Positions 1 through 11,745 of a DNA stretch of 64,000 bases are shown here, in pieces. Both the position numbers and the translations under genes were made by a program. Position 1 is the first letter of the stretch; every line of letters begins with the position of its first letter. Origin of the DNA: Ixodes scapularis (taxonomy: Eukaryota > Arthropoda > Arachnida > Ixodida > Ixodidae); assembly GCF_016920785.2 (NCBI RefSeq), contig NW_024609835.1, forward strand, positions 177,689,109 to 177,753,108, in the 5' to 3' direction. Below the pieces are notes generated by a model. The model saw only the letters and a program-made list of their open reading frames with translations, was not told the origin of the DNA and did not search any database.

Positions 1-2944
1 GGCGCTGGATGGAAAGGCAGCGTTGAATTTCAGAAACAGGCTGTGCAGGATCGGGTAAGCGAGTGTCGGCATCTTTGGTGTTCATGACGAAACCTGTGAG
101 GTTCGCCTCGGCTAGTGGTTCTTTTATAACACACTTTATTTCTTTTTTTTTTTCTTTTTTTCTTTTTGTTTTGGCAAACAGAGATTCTTATGACTGGCCC
201 CTCTTTATTCGTACGACGTTCGGAGAGTACGCCGAGCGAGTGCACCTGAGCGTCAAGGGTTCAAGTCCTGCGTCACGACAAGGAGATCATCTGGACGACT
301 GCGCGTTTCGGTGCACTGCTAGTGCTACGCTACTGAAAAAAAAAAATGGGGGGGGGGGGGGGGGGGTTTAACACGAGATGAAACAAAGTATACTTCGCCG
401 CTGACGCCGGGTCCAACAAAAGGATCTCCCAAGGGTGACTCGCAATCCTCGCCGGCGACTACGGTATTCTGACGCGCCTGACACGCCTGACAAGTACAAC
501 TTTTCAACACAGAGGAGGTTTCCCTGGCGTGGAAGGTCGGAAGGACGCCAAGGATTACGTGAACAAAGATCGGCGCTCGTACAGTTGCAGCTGGAAGCGG
601 GAACGTGCTCTGAAGAACGGATTATCCTTGTCTGTGTTTGTGCGCGGGGGAGGCTGGCTTTCAAGGGAGTATGCGCTGACGACGAGGCGACCAACAGGCC
701 CCCAGCTGCGAGGTCATTCCAGTGGAGCCTCCCATGGAACCTACCGCTTGAGTCAGACTCACTAAAGGCAGGCAACATGAAAACAATAACAACCCCTGGA
801 GTGTCCCCGTCTTTCACGGTTGCAGCTGGAGGCGCGGCGCCTGCGTGAATTACCGGGTTAGGTCAATACCCGACCAAGGCTTGCTAAGCATCTCTGCCTG
901 CGTTCGTGCGCGCCGTTGTAATGTTTTGGCCAGGACCAACTTGAGGGGGCTTGTTGTTCGGGAATGCCACTTCATCTGCCGGCGTCTTATTTATTTCTGT
1001 GCTCAAACCTTTGTGATGAGAAAAAATTAGCACTAGATTTCAAAAGTAGTTAGTAATTTAAGTAGAAGTTACCTAAAGAATGTAGTTAAATTAAACTACT
1101 AATTACCCCAAAAAAGTTGTAATAGAAAGTTACAAAGTTACTCGGAAAAACAGTTAAACTACAGTAGTTTGAGTAGAGTAGTTGAACTACGTCCAAGTCT
1201 GCTATCCAGTCATGTCGTTTCAGCAATTTTCAATAGACTTGGTGTATACGTTAGTTCAACAGATGTCTATACAGTAGAGACCGCAGAACCGCGCTATAAA
1301 ATTTTCATCCCCACGTCTCAATAAACTTTTCTCACCATATGTCTACATAATATTTATGTACTAGAATCGATAGACTAATAAGACGCAGTGCGGAGAAGCG
1401 ACATCACACCCAGTTGGAGCCTCTTTGCTGAAGCTGCTTTTTTCGACTGTGTCAAATGATTACCGCTTCTCTCAAGACTTTATAGTTGGAGATGCAGTTC
1501 ACCAACTCTTATAAAGCACATTTCGCATACTGTATTTACTCAACCGCACTGCTTATAAAGAAAACCTGAGTGTTCACTTTTCCGCGAATCACGCAGATTG
1601 CCAATCACCTCGATCGACAGCAGATCCCAGCGGTTTACAGGACAGAGAGAGATAACGTCTTCGCGCGAAGATACCATCTGTGAAGATTGCATTTGTATGG
1701 AGACTCGTGGTCTCGATCTAGTTATTCCCTATGTTATTTAGGCGGAAGGCGGTGATTGGTTGTATATATGCTTTGCAGAAAAGTAGACGCAAGGGTCTTG
1801 TTCATAAATAGTGCAGCTATTACTCGAGTAAATACGGTACATTATGTGCGAAAAAAAAGCAGCATACCGGTAATCTTTTTATCTTCTGGGATGGTCCTCG
1901 TTTAAGTGAATGCCTTTCAATTGCGGGGTATATATTCGCCACTCGAGCCCGACACTCGCCCTTTCGCGAACGAACAGACCAGAGAGCGCGGACGGCCGCG
2001 GAGGCAGTGTGGCAGGGATTGTTGGTCTTGGAGGTGCTGTTGCCGCATGGTTCTGGGCCGCGTGTTTTCGCATCAAGCAGTTTTATCGAAAAAAAAAAGC
2101 GAGTTCGTTAACATAAGAATTGTTTTGTTTCGCTCCGCGACTTTTGAAAAATCAACATGTTGATTTTCTTTGTCCACATCAATATGTCCATCCCCTGTGA
2201 AATGCTCGTGCCCTTCGTATTTCAGCCAAATAAATTAATTTTAGCAAACTGATCAGCGTCAGCGAGCAGGCGCACGGGAAATCCAGGAGAATCTAGCCCC
2301 GTCTCTTCCGCCATCTTGCGTACACCGCCCTGCCATCTGTAGGGCGTTGGCGTTGAGAATAGTGGTGGAGCAGTCAACACAACTGAGTCACTAGTGTTAT
2401 GAGTGCTCTGTGGCGTGTTTATTTGTGATGTCTGCGTACGTGCGCACGGCAAGAGGCGAGTGATGGATGTATCGTGACAACTCTAAAATGAGTCTTCAAA
2501 TTTAGATTTTTTTCGCGAAAAGCTGGCATTTTGCCATTAGGAAGGGGATAGAAAAGTGTTTAAAAAGTCAACCTGTTTTTCACGCAGTTCCATAGAAAGT
2601 GTACAAAAACAATTGCAAAGCTATAGACAGTGGATAGAAAAGGGGACACATTTTCTGTATATCTACCACCTCTGTACATTATTTTCTATAAAAATATGCA
2701 GAAAGTGAATTACTATTTTTATAAGGGCATTGTTGACGACGTCAACAATGCGACCTCCACAACTTCGTCATCAAGTTTTGCGAAGGAGAGAGCCTGGAAG
2801 AAAACTTCCGCTTTTATCATTGAAATTACGAGGCTCCAAAGAGGCTTTCTTTTCAGTAGCGTGGGGTGAGAGTATACGTGGGTCTCACTAGGGCCCGTAA
2901 GCTTGTGTAACGTGAGGAACGTTCCTGCCCAACATCGTTGCACG
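1..2944. other. No recognisable gene; GC-rich left part
   Basis: Positions 60-900 are relatively GC-rich with several chance frames and a 19-bp poly-G run (348-366). 1020-1200 is AT-rich with repeated TAGTT/AACTA words, resembling a transposon end. On the minus strand near 2316 an ATG in strong context (AAGATGGCGG) opens 30 codons (MAEETGLDSPGFPVR...) without a clear donor. Confidence 0.5.
1517..1852. mobile_element. Possible MITE with TACCGTATTTACTCG-type ends
   Basis: GCATACTGTATTTACTCAA near 1525 is mirrored by CTCGAGTAAATACGGTACAT near 1824. The surrounding DNA is AT-rich and non-coding. The arms are short and imperfect. Confidence 0.4.
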
Positions 2945-2952
2945 GTCCCTTT
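2945..2952. repeat. Left 8-bp target site duplication (GTCCCTTT)
   Basis: Identical to 7732-7739; directly abuts the left hAT terminus. Confidence 0.85.
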
Positions 2953-2967
2953 CAGGGACTCAAACCG

Positions 2968-3110
2968 AAAAATATAACGTTTCGGTTACGGTTACGGTTA
3001 CCGCTTCCTGTTGATAACGGTTTCGTTTCGGTTTTTTACGGTTTTAATTTTTACGGTTTCGGTTACCGGTTACACGTTCATAAAAACCGGTTTATTTCGG
3101 TTTTTCCAAT
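2968..3110. repeat. Left subterminal CGGTTA repeats of the hAT element
   Basis: Clustered CGGTTACGG / CGGTTTCGG words over about 140 bp. They are mirrored in type by 7568-7717 inside the right terminus. Confidence 0.7.
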
Positions 3111-3541
3111 AATTTGTCTAATTAAAATGCTAGACAGCCATTTTAGAAAAAACTGTTTAAAGTAGTCTCAGATATCCAATAACGTGAAATACAAGGAACC
3201 TAGAAACGTCTTAATACTTCTAATTGGTCAGAAGTTGCACACGTTCCTAGCTCCAACTCTTGTTCACTACATCTACTTACATTATTTAGTTTGATGCCCG
3301 AGCATACATGTTACTTCTAGTACTCGGGGATCATCGCGTTCTATATAATAAAAATTAAAACAAACACCGCTACTCTGTTGTTTGGCACCATTTATAAACA
3401 ATTACCCTAAGAAAGTACCCACTTGATGCTGGAAGAACCATTCGCACTTTCTCGTCGCTACAGTTGATTTCAACATGCAGGCGAGTCTTCGCTTCACTGA
3501 AGGAAGGAACAGAACTACAGCCCTCCACTAGTAAAATACTG

Positions 3542-4873
3542 CTAAGTGGAATGAAGTAATAAAATTGAGAGCTGGGCTGGGCGGGCCGTGAGGCAAGAAG
3601 CCTTCGTGCAGCGAATGGAAAGTCCGCCGTAGTCGGGCGGCCCGTGAAAACTACTTGCCTCACTAAACACTGCCCAGTCGACTTCAGGTGCCTGCTGGGT
3701 CGAGTGGACTGGCGGTGTAGGTCCCGTCGCTTTTGACTTGTAGGCAGTGCTACCCAGGTCCGACTGAGAGTCTTCGACGACGCTTTGTTTGTCTGTAGTG
3801 TGTTCCTTTGTGTTGGTGTGGTTTTCCTCCTTGCCATCGTACGTGTCGAAGGAGCCGTCATCGGCGTGGGGCTCAATGACTGTCGGTCCTGCTGAGCCAC
3901 TCCAGGATTCGCTCGGTGGCGGTGGTTGTCGAGTCGGGATCCATTGGGTCGTTTTCTTCGATCCAAGATCCAGCTCGGGCAAGGTCTGCCGAGACGCCAG
4001 CCTCGCAAAGAGCATGGGCGAGAATGTCCTCGACAGGAAAAACGCACAGGAGCGTCGAGGAGACGACTGTGCCGTCGATGACGGCACTGGTGGGTTCCGA
4101 AGACTCAGCGTAGCTGCCGGACTCACGATTAGGGGGCCTCTTCGACTTGGTGTCTGGGCGGTAGCTGGTGTGCGCGGGAGCACGAGGCGTGTGGCGTCCG
4201 CGTCGAGGCTGGTTGGGTAGCTGGTCGGGGAGCTCTCTGAAAACCTCAGACTCGAATCCTCGACGTCTGGGATAGGACTGCCGTCCTACAGTTTTCTCTC
4301 GCGACGACGTGGAAGAGTTCCAGTCTATCGAAAATGAGGTGCTGGTGTTCGGGGAGCATGTCATCTCAGTAGAACCGATGGCGGGGGAGATGCCTGATCT
4401 CATGGACATCTCTCGTGGAGAAACTTATGGTGTCCTGGGCGAGGTCGCTCAGAATGTCGTAGGCATGACGGACCTTTGCTCCGGCATGGGTGGTGGGGGC
4501 TCTATCAGAGGTAGTTGGATTGCGCTGGTGGCTCTGGTAGAAATGATTCTCGTAGAAGCCATACCTCCGGCGGTGGCAGGGGGAGGCCTCCGGCGATGCT
4601 GGAAGCGATCCCTCGGCGCGTCTGTGGATGTTCGAGCTCACCGTGCCGACGTTCGAATAGCTCGCGTTCACAGTTTTGCGAGAGAGACTGTTGAGACTGC
4701 TGGCCGTGTGGGGCGAGATTGGCCAGGCCATCGACGATTGGAAGCAGGGCAGCTCCCAAGGTTCAGGCGAAGGAGGCAGAAATTGCATCCCATGTCTGTT
4801 GGACGAGGGTGGCGGGTTGGCGCGTTTGACGAGGAGGCATCCTTCTCCTTGGCTTTTTCTTTTGTCATGTTGA
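3542..4873 (-). pseudogene. Decayed GC-rich reading frame carried inside the hAT element
   Basis: On the minus strand a likely start MTKEKAKEKDASSSNAP (about 4873) is followed, across at least two frame changes, by three stretches. These are SSNIHRRAEGSLPASP and YGFYENHFYQSHQRNP, then PVEDILAHALCEAGVSADLA and WIEENDPMDPD, then TVIEPHADDGSFDTYDGKEE. The composition (Ser, Pro, Arg and acidic residues) suggests a mostly disordered protein. No hAT transposase, zinc finger or other domain is recognised. All six frames are unusually open because of GC content, so coding is only probable. Confidence 0.3.
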
Positions 4874-4905
4874 GAAGCTGAGAGGCGTGGCAGTGCCGGC
4901 GACGG

Positions 4906-5114
4906 TAAAGCCCCTCTATCGTGGGAAAAGTGGCGCCGTTCATTGTTGTTAAATGCTCGAGGCACGTGCGACGCGCTACTTCTGGGAAATTCATGCCGTC
5001 TGAAATAGCTAAGTGTTGCGCTGTGCCGCCATGATCTTCCCAAGGGCTGCACGTTGCACGTGCCTTGTGCATCGACGAACATTGCGCTACTTTTGAAACA
5101 TGAAGGGGCTTTAG
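4906..5114 (+). repeat. Left arm of a 210-bp inverted repeat (nested in the hAT)
   Basis: AAAGCCCCT...GAAGGGGCTTTA. The block is about 85% the reverse complement of 5381-5590, with a (TA)n-containing spacer between them. It looks like a fold-back insertion. Confidence 0.75.
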
Positions 5115-5223
5115 GCGGCGGGTGCCACTCGGTTTGAAGAAGGGTCTCGGCGCGGGAAGGAAAAGAAAAAAACTCGGACACCCTTCTGACATTTCCTCGC
5201 TCCTTCCACCACTCTCAGCCCGA

Positions 5224-5225
<2 letters not shown>

Positions 5226-5277
<52 letters not shown>
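5226..5277. repeat. (TA)n microsatellite
   Basis: A pure TA run of about 52 bp in the loop between the two inverted arms. It generates the spurious Ile-Tyr repeat frames on both strands. Confidence 0.95.
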
Positions 5278-5280
<3 letters not shown>

Positions 5281-5380
5281 ATATATAATACAAAACGCCA
5301 ATGTCGAACCCCTGACTTTTTTCTTTCTTTCTCTGTTGTATCAAAATCGTCACTCGCGACATGTTTCACACTAAATGAAT

Positions 5381-5590
5381 AAAGCCCCTTCATGTTTCAA
5401 AAGTAGCGCAAAGTGCGTGGATGCACGAGGCACGTGCAACGTGCATCCCTTGGGAAGGTCATGGCGGCACAGCGCAGCACTGAGCTAGATTTCAGACGCC
5501 ATGTTCTTTCCAGAAGTGGCGCGCTGAACGTGCCTCGCGCGTTTCCACAACAATGAAGGCGCCACTTTTCCCAGGATACAGGGGCTTTAG
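5381..5590 (-). repeat. Right arm of the 210-bp inverted repeat
   Basis: The reverse complement of 4906-5114. It ends exactly where the next fold-back element (5591-7183) begins. Confidence 0.75.
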
Positions 5591-7183
5591 GGCCCGCTTG
5601 CTCGAAGCGCTAACCGCGGCTAAAGTTAGCCGCAGTACCTAGGAGAGGGACTCTGAGATCATGTGACAGGGATCGGTAGGGATGCGGGAAAACATGGCGG
5701 TGCCCCGCAAAGTGAGCGCCGCTCGCTTCGGAACTAATATGTCGTTGTAGCTGCAATATCGCGCGCGTTAGTCAGTAACTAATGGTGCAGGAGGCTTTCG
5801 CTTTGCCTTACCTCACTTAAATCGCAAAGCATGAACAATTACCTCGCCGCATTTTTTAGATAGTATTTCGATTCTGGCCATTCTTAAGCCTAAATGAACA
5901 CGATAATTGTCGGCATGCATGGAAACGTCTTTGGAAAGTGGATTGCCTTGACTCAATCGGCCTTGTATTGATAGCACACAAATTTCCCAAGCACCGACGT
6001 GCATGCTACGAGTGTAGTTGCAGGCATTGCGCGTGCTGGCGTATGCAGTAGTAATATACCCGTTGCTCTGGGCAGGGGGCACGAGCGCGTCCGGAAGACT
6101 TACGCAAGACGCGACCAAGTTTTGCTGGCTGCATCATCCGTGTGGCGCTGTAACGTTCGATTTTGCACGTGCCACGTTCGAACACAAGCCGCTGTCAGCA
6201 TCTGTAGATGTGCGGTAACAAAACGTCTAAAAAAAGTTTAAAAAAAAGAACAGAATTATGCTGCTTGCGGCCGCAGCGTTCCATTAAACATTCCTTTCAT
6301 ATTTGCTTTCTTTCACAGCTTCCGCGAGCACGTATATTTCACTTTACGTGATAGTGAAGCCGAAGCTACTCGGAAAAGCGCGTCATCCTGAACGATGCTC
6401 GCACTGGACGAGCGCGCGTGCTTGGCAGGGACGCGGAAAACTCGCAGCTCGCTCTTGTAGCCTCTGCTACGCTGGAACTTAGAATGGAACTAAGTAGAAA
6501 AAACTCTAGTGGGGAAGCGTATTGATGCATGTTCGAAACGCGAACCAAATATTCTATTTTGCTCGCCTGCAGCGCTGCTCAAAACTTGTGAGCTACGGGC
6601 CTATCGTTCTAAAGGAAAAAGTCTAAAACAAATTTTGCCTTGCACGCGCGTTCGTCCAAGTCTTATAATGATTATTTACTTCGAATCTTTTATAAGAGGA
6701 AGGACAGCGGGCGCGGACCATAGAATTACACTTCCAGCGTTCTTCTCGATGCTTGGGTAATTTAGAAAAAGGTCTGTCGGGGCGGGACGCTGGTCTTCTT
6801 TTGTGTACTATTAATATCCGGTCGATTGAGTCAAGGCAATCCGCTTTCCAAAGACGTTGCCATGCCGACACTTATCGCGTTCATTTAGGCTTAGAAAGGC
6901 CAGAATCGAAAGACTATGCAACAAATGCCGCGAAGTCATTGCTCGTGCTTTGCGATTTAAGCGAGGTAAGGCAAAGCGAAAGCCTCCTGCGCCATTCGTT
7001 GCTGACTAACACGCCCGATAGTGCAGCTACAACGACATATTAGTTACAAAGCGAGCGGCGCTCACGCACCGGGGCGCCGCCATGCTTCCCGGCATCCCAG
7101 CCCCCAGTCACGTGATTTCAAACTCCTTCTCCTAGGTACTGCTGCTAACTTTAGCCGCGGTTAGCGCTTCGAGCAAACGGGCC
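5591..7183. mobile_element. Fold-back element, 1.6 kb, with terminal inverted repeats of about 400 bp
   Basis: The left end GGCCCGCTTGCTCGAAGCGC and the right end GCGCTTCGAGCAAACGGGCC are inverted copies. Similarity continues inward to about 5994 on the left and about 6745 on the right, through shared stretches such as GATTGAGTCAAGGCAATC. The interior of about 750 bp has no recognisable coding sequence. No clear target duplication is seen, because the left edge abuts another repeat. Confidence 0.8.
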
Positions 7184-7567
7184 CAGGTTTTCTTTTCCAC
7201 CAGCTCTGCATGATGGACAATTTACCTCGTTTCTTTATACTGGCTACTGCATGTCAGGAACATCGGTGGTTTTGATAGAACCGAGTTGGATGGACATCTG
7301 AGAATTCGAACTTATTAGTTAATACACTGAAAGCGACACGTACTGAATACATGTAGCGATGTAGGAGTGTGGCAGATTTAGAAATATAGAATTTTTTTAA
7401 TTATAAGCTCGACCAGTAATTCAATCTGAGTATTCTTAATCCTAAAGTCAGATTGAATGGAAATATGTAACCAGATGCACCACTCGCTGACAGTAACTCT
7501 GTCAAATGGCCACAACAATTTAAGATCCCTCCTCCAGGTCATACTTCAGAAAAACTAATAGTTTATT

Positions 7568-7717
7568 TTTCGGTTAATATTGGTTAAAACCGGTTACCGG
7601 TGAATAATTTACGGTTCCGGTTACGGTTACGGTTTTTATAAATATCAAATAACGGTTTCGTTACGGTTACAGAAAAAATTTCGTTCCTAAACGGTTTTCG
7701 GTTTCGGTTACGGTTAC
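7568..7717. repeat. Right subterminal CGGTTA repeats of the hAT element
   Basis: The same CGGTTACGG word cluster as at the left end, close to the right terminal inverted repeat. Confidence 0.7.
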
Positions 7718-7731
7718 GGTTTGAGTCCCTG

Positions 7732-7739
7732 GTCCCTTT
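7732..7739. repeat. Right 8-bp target site duplication (GTCCCTTT)
   Basis: Identical to 2945-2952; directly abuts the right hAT terminus. Confidence 0.85.
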
Positions 7740-9225
7740 AACTTGTGCTGACTGACGAGCGAGCATGGCTGCAAGCTAGGCGCTTCAGCAATCAGGCGCC
7801 GCCATATATCGGCGGAGCTCCGATAAACGCGACTCAAGACCGATGGCCTTCTCAGCGTTTGTGTCTTTTTATTCCTAAAATGACACAGGTAACCGTACTG
7901 AGCTGTGGATAATAAAATGATGTCAAAACACCAAGCTCTAATTGGCTGATGGAAAAAAAGAGTAGTGGCTAGACCCCAAGACATATAGCATTAACGTATA
8001 CCCAGCCTCCTTTCAATCAAAGTCAATGAAAGTTCGGCGCCGTTCCGACGTCGCCGCAACTCCTGCGCTAAAAGCAGACGACTTGCTGTGCGCTCCGCAC
8101 TGGTCGCTGGTCGCTGGTTCCCTGGTTCAAGCTGTCAAATATATATACCGCACTGGTCGTTTATATATAAACATCGGCATTGTCTGAAAGGGCGTTCGAC
8201 ATCTAACTGGTGTTACAAAAGTTCTGTCCGTAGGTCGCTCAATTCTGGCATTAGTACTAGTAGCACAGCTTGCAATCGTGTAATGATTACTGCCTGATAC
8301 ACGTTTAAAATTTCCCGTTAGATTTCGTGCTTCTCTGGTCGTGTCTATCCACAGCTGATGGTGATGTCACCTCACTTAAAAATCACGCTGCTTAGGTGTC
8401 CACGCACCCAATTTCACAACTGAATCTTCATTTTCATCCTAATTTAATTGAGTTATTTAATAAACAGAAAACACTAAAGTACGACTAGCAGTATGGCGTG
8501 TTCTGATACTAGGGAAATAGAGACGTAAACACATTGTCGTAAAACACCGAAATATGTCTTCTGACGAAAAGTAGATCTCTATCTTGTAAATACTGTACAG
8601 TTTATTACGGGGTCACATTTAATTAGTAAACACAGAAGCCCTTCGTTTTTATAGGCAAATAAAGCGAACAATACTCTATTTAATATATATGATTTTAGAC
8701 TGCGTAAACACAGTTCTCGATTTTTTTTTCCGCCAGTATGCCAATTTCAAACAAGACCGCACCAATGGCAGACATTCACGTGGTCAGGGCTAGAAAGAGC
8801 GCTTAAAAAAGAAAACAAAAACAAACTGCGTTCGGGTTCCGAGTGAGTTGCTGAGTTGCGCACTTGTTCACGCAGTTAAATAATTATTAACAGAAATATG
8901 TGTATTTGCTCGCTTTCAAGCATACCCAGTGTATGCACATTTAATATATTTGCGATAGAAGCTAATAAAATGGTCAGCGGGAAAGTGTGTAATCGGAAAC
9001 AGTTAAGGGTTACTACACATAGTACATATGGAGCAGTTTTCGAGTAATTCAATGATAATAAAAAAAAATATCGAGTATTGTGTTGGGTGCGCGAAGAGTA
9101 ACTAATTAGTGGCCTGCATCGTTCCACACGTAGAATGCAATTTGTTTTCCAGGAGCTGTCACAGTTCAAGAGCAAGAAAACAAAAAGCAGAGGGAAGAAT
9201 TGAAAAAAAAGAGCAGTACACATAC
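7740..9225. other. Intergenic or intronic DNA left of the signal-peptide exon
   Basis: AT-rich. It holds one F1 fold-back copy and no other recognised element. If the gene starting at 9317 continues leftward, this is its first intron, and the hAT element lies within it. Confidence 0.45.
7919..8098. mobile_element. Fold-back MITE, family F1 copy 1 (degenerate)
   Basis: It shares CTCTAATTGGCTGAT, the arm CGCAACTCCTGCGC and AGCAGACGACTTG with the copy at 17959-18169. The two arms face each other around about 7995. The left arm is eroded. Confidence 0.55.
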
Positions 9226-9317
9226 CTGGCTTCCAGCCCATGGCCCGGTAGTGTCAGAATGAGCAGAAAGAAGCCGAACGCAGCCAGAAAATCAAGGGCA
9301 GTTCCGGCACTCCGCAT
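9226..9317 (-). CDS. First coding exon of a secreted or membrane protein gene (signal peptide)
   Basis: On the minus strand an ATG at 9317 opens 30 codons: MRSAGTALDF, a long hydrophobic core (LAAFGFFLLILTL), then PGHGLEA. The exon ends with AG before a consensus donor GTATGT (9225). This is a canonical signal peptide exon ending in phase 2, lying directly downstream of a CpG-rich leader. Longer overlapping frames in other phases hide it. No later exon was recognised between 1 and 9200 (the nearest DNA is a hAT element), so the rest of the gene probably lies beyond the left edge. What the protein is cannot be told. Confidence 0.55.
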
Positions 9318-9720
9318 GACTCCTCAGCTTCTCCGAAGGCGCAGCATGAAGGCGCAGCGACGAAGCGAATCCCCGACGGAGAAGAAACAACTGGCGTCGA
9401 GCACGTTGTCGTCGCCGCCGAACACTTGAACGTTGACGGGCCTGAACCCCGGGGAGCGCACGCTGCTCGAACTGCGGCCGACGTGGCTGTGCGGCGCCGA
9501 CGCCGGCTTGTCTCGACTACGGCCAGCCGTGCCGCGCGGCCCGTGTGCCGGGACTCGAGGCGCGAGAGAGGAGGAGGAGGCAGGAAGGGGAGAGGAGGTG
9601 TGCACGTGACCGCAGTCTCCGGTTCATGAGTTCTGTCCCTCTCGCATTGTTTGGGGGGAAAACAAGACGGGCACTCGTGGGGCAATAAACAAGAAGGTTC
9701 CTTAGAATCTCTCTCCTGTT
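9318..9720 (-). promoter_or_regulatory. CpG-rich promoter / 5' leader of the gene starting at 9317
   Basis: About 400 bp rich in CG dinucleotides, in contrast to the AT-rich surroundings, lie directly upstream of the signal-peptide exon. It contains a CACGTG (E-box) at about 9603 and purine/pyrimidine runs. Overlapping frames open on both strands here reflect GC content. No TATA box is evident. Confidence 0.4.
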
Positions 9721-9965
9721 GTTCTTTATTTAGCATCGTGCAGAGAGGAGCACAAACTCCTCTAAATATTTGTTTTGTTGTTTATTGATTTTATTTTTAA
9801 ATTCGCGTCTCATTTCTGATTGCGTCGAGGAACCCGTTACAATGTTTCCTAACTTATTGAAAACTGTTAATAAGAATAATTACTTTTATTTGGGGGGGGG
9901 GGGGGGGGGAGAGAGTTTCACACTCTAAAGAAAATCCCCTGCGTCTACTTTCACGCACAACGCGC

Positions 9966-10184
9966 GGAGAGCCAATCACCGTAACTTACGGAGGCAGCTC
10001 AGCGAATGACGATGCCGGAACATATGTTTAGACCAAAAAACGCAGCCTGAGTTTTGACATTAGGCAATGTAAGCGTGACATTTTGCATTGCTTAATGTCG
10101 GAACTCCGACTGCGTTTTTTGGTCTAAACGTATGTTTCGGTCATTCTCTGAGCTGCCTCCGTAAGTTGCGGTGATCGCCTCTCC
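9966..10184. mobile_element. Palindromic MITE (219 bp)
   Basis: GGAGAGCCAATCACC, then CTTACGGAGGCAGCTCAG and GTTTAGACCAAAAAACGCAG on the left, are mirrored on the right with few changes. Only a loop of about 25 bp separates the arms. Confidence 0.85.
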
Positions 10185-11710
10185 GAGTGATGTTTTGGAA
10201 AGTAGACGTACAAACCGTTCTTGAGTGCAAGTGGTTTGCGAGACGCATTATACCACTATACATGCGAGACGGATTATACTTTATATATGAGCTTTCTTCC
10301 ATAACAATTGAGGTGTTTCATCGGGTGTTTAGACATTCAGTATGCACACCTTTCAGGACCTTATATTTTAACTTGTTCAACGTTTTATATACGTCGAGAC
10401 GCGCAAATATTCATTAGGTTACTACGCCTGCTAGTCGTTTGCTCGCAATGTATAGAATCACTTGTATAAATGACGCATTGCGCTATGGTATCTTATTCTT
10501 CATACGAATCTGTGGCCTGGAAACTGCTGATTATCTGCAATTGGAAGCGAACATCGAATTACATTTATCACCGTGGTAAATGAACCGATCCTGAGTAGGA
10601 CGTTTCTTTTTTGTTTCTTTTTGCTTTCGTTTGAGTTTCCTTAATTTGTTCAAAAATAATTGAGTAGGAGCGATTTGGCGTCTTCTGGAGACGATACGCC
10701 AAAACAAATATTTACAAAGAGCAACCGTCCTAAAGCAGCTCTTTAGAAAATTAGTTTTCATACTACTCGCGTGGTACTACGTGTTGCTTGCAAGTTACAG
10801 TACAATCGGAATACCATACATAAGTGGAAAATGAGCGCGTTCGCTGCAATTAGGCGTTATCGAAAGTATAAACCCAAGAACGAAAAAAAAGACACATCCA
10901 TGCTGTTTTGTTGTTTTGTCCGTCCTTGCGTTTATTATGCTTTCAGTAACGTCTAGCAGAAACAAGACACGGACAAATGCAATCTCAGCGAAGCCGAACC
11001 GGCGAGACGTGCTGTCGAATTGTAAAAATACTTACTGTCAATTTTTGTGTAAGCGAAAGGGTATGTCACATAACCAATTCAACATCCTCATTAAAGTGCT
11101 ATGGCATGTTTTCGTAAAAATTTCGAAAGAACAAGTTACAAAAATAAAGAAAACCGGAACCCCTGTTTTTTACCACTATATACGTTGTTTTAATATATTT
11201 GCCCAAAGTGTAAGAGCATAAAAAAGGAAGCCATTTATTTAAGCATAGTTTAAACCTTTGAACAATTTACAGGTCCATGAACATAATTTTTCACTTAATA
11301 AAATAAGTAGAGCGCTCTGATAGCTTCGAATTTAAATTGTGATATAAACAAGTAAAGCTCTAAGAAACTAACTTGGTTCAACATTGCAAGCTGCTTGAAC
11401 AAAACATTACCAGGAAAGTTACTAAAGATGTGAAAAACCCTGAGTTAAACGATGCGGTTTCAGCCGACGGCGCAGGATTCGCTTTTGACAGGCGCACTTT
11501 GCTTGGCCTGAGGGAATCAATGACCCTTTGTTCTATTCTCGGCATAAAAGTGAAATGGCTAGGCCCGACGCGGGCATCGCAAAGCCGCATAAACTGCTTT
11601 AGCAAGTAGAATTTTAATAATGTGGGAGACCGTACATATAAATTCTTATATGGTATGTTCCGCAACAACTGAAATAAGTTTAAAAAAAAAAGAAAAAAAA
11701 ACCGCTCAAA

Positions 11711-11745
<35 letters not shown>

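Larger units (their letters stand above)
2953..7731. mobile_element. hAT-family DNA transposon, 4.8 kb, with 8-bp target duplication
   Basis: Perfect 15-bp terminal inverted repeats CAGGGACTCAAACCG open and close the element. GTCCCTTT is duplicated immediately outside (2945-2952 and 7732-7739). An 8-bp duplication and a CAGGG terminus are hAT hallmarks. Subterminal DNA on both sides is made of repeated CGGTTACGGTTA-type words, likely transposase-binding repeats. No hAT transposase is recognisable inside. The interior holds a decayed GC-rich frame and two nested inverted-repeat structures, so this is a non-autonomous or composite copy. Confidence 0.88.

Noticed and set aside
2222..2316. Minus-strand ATG in AAGATGGCGG context with 30 codons
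   Set aside because: No donor and no family resemblance. The context motif alone can be a YY1-type site.
4668..5393. Frame of 241 codons with an Ile-Tyr run
   Set aside because: It runs through the (TA)n microsatellite and an inverted repeat; not a conserved protein.
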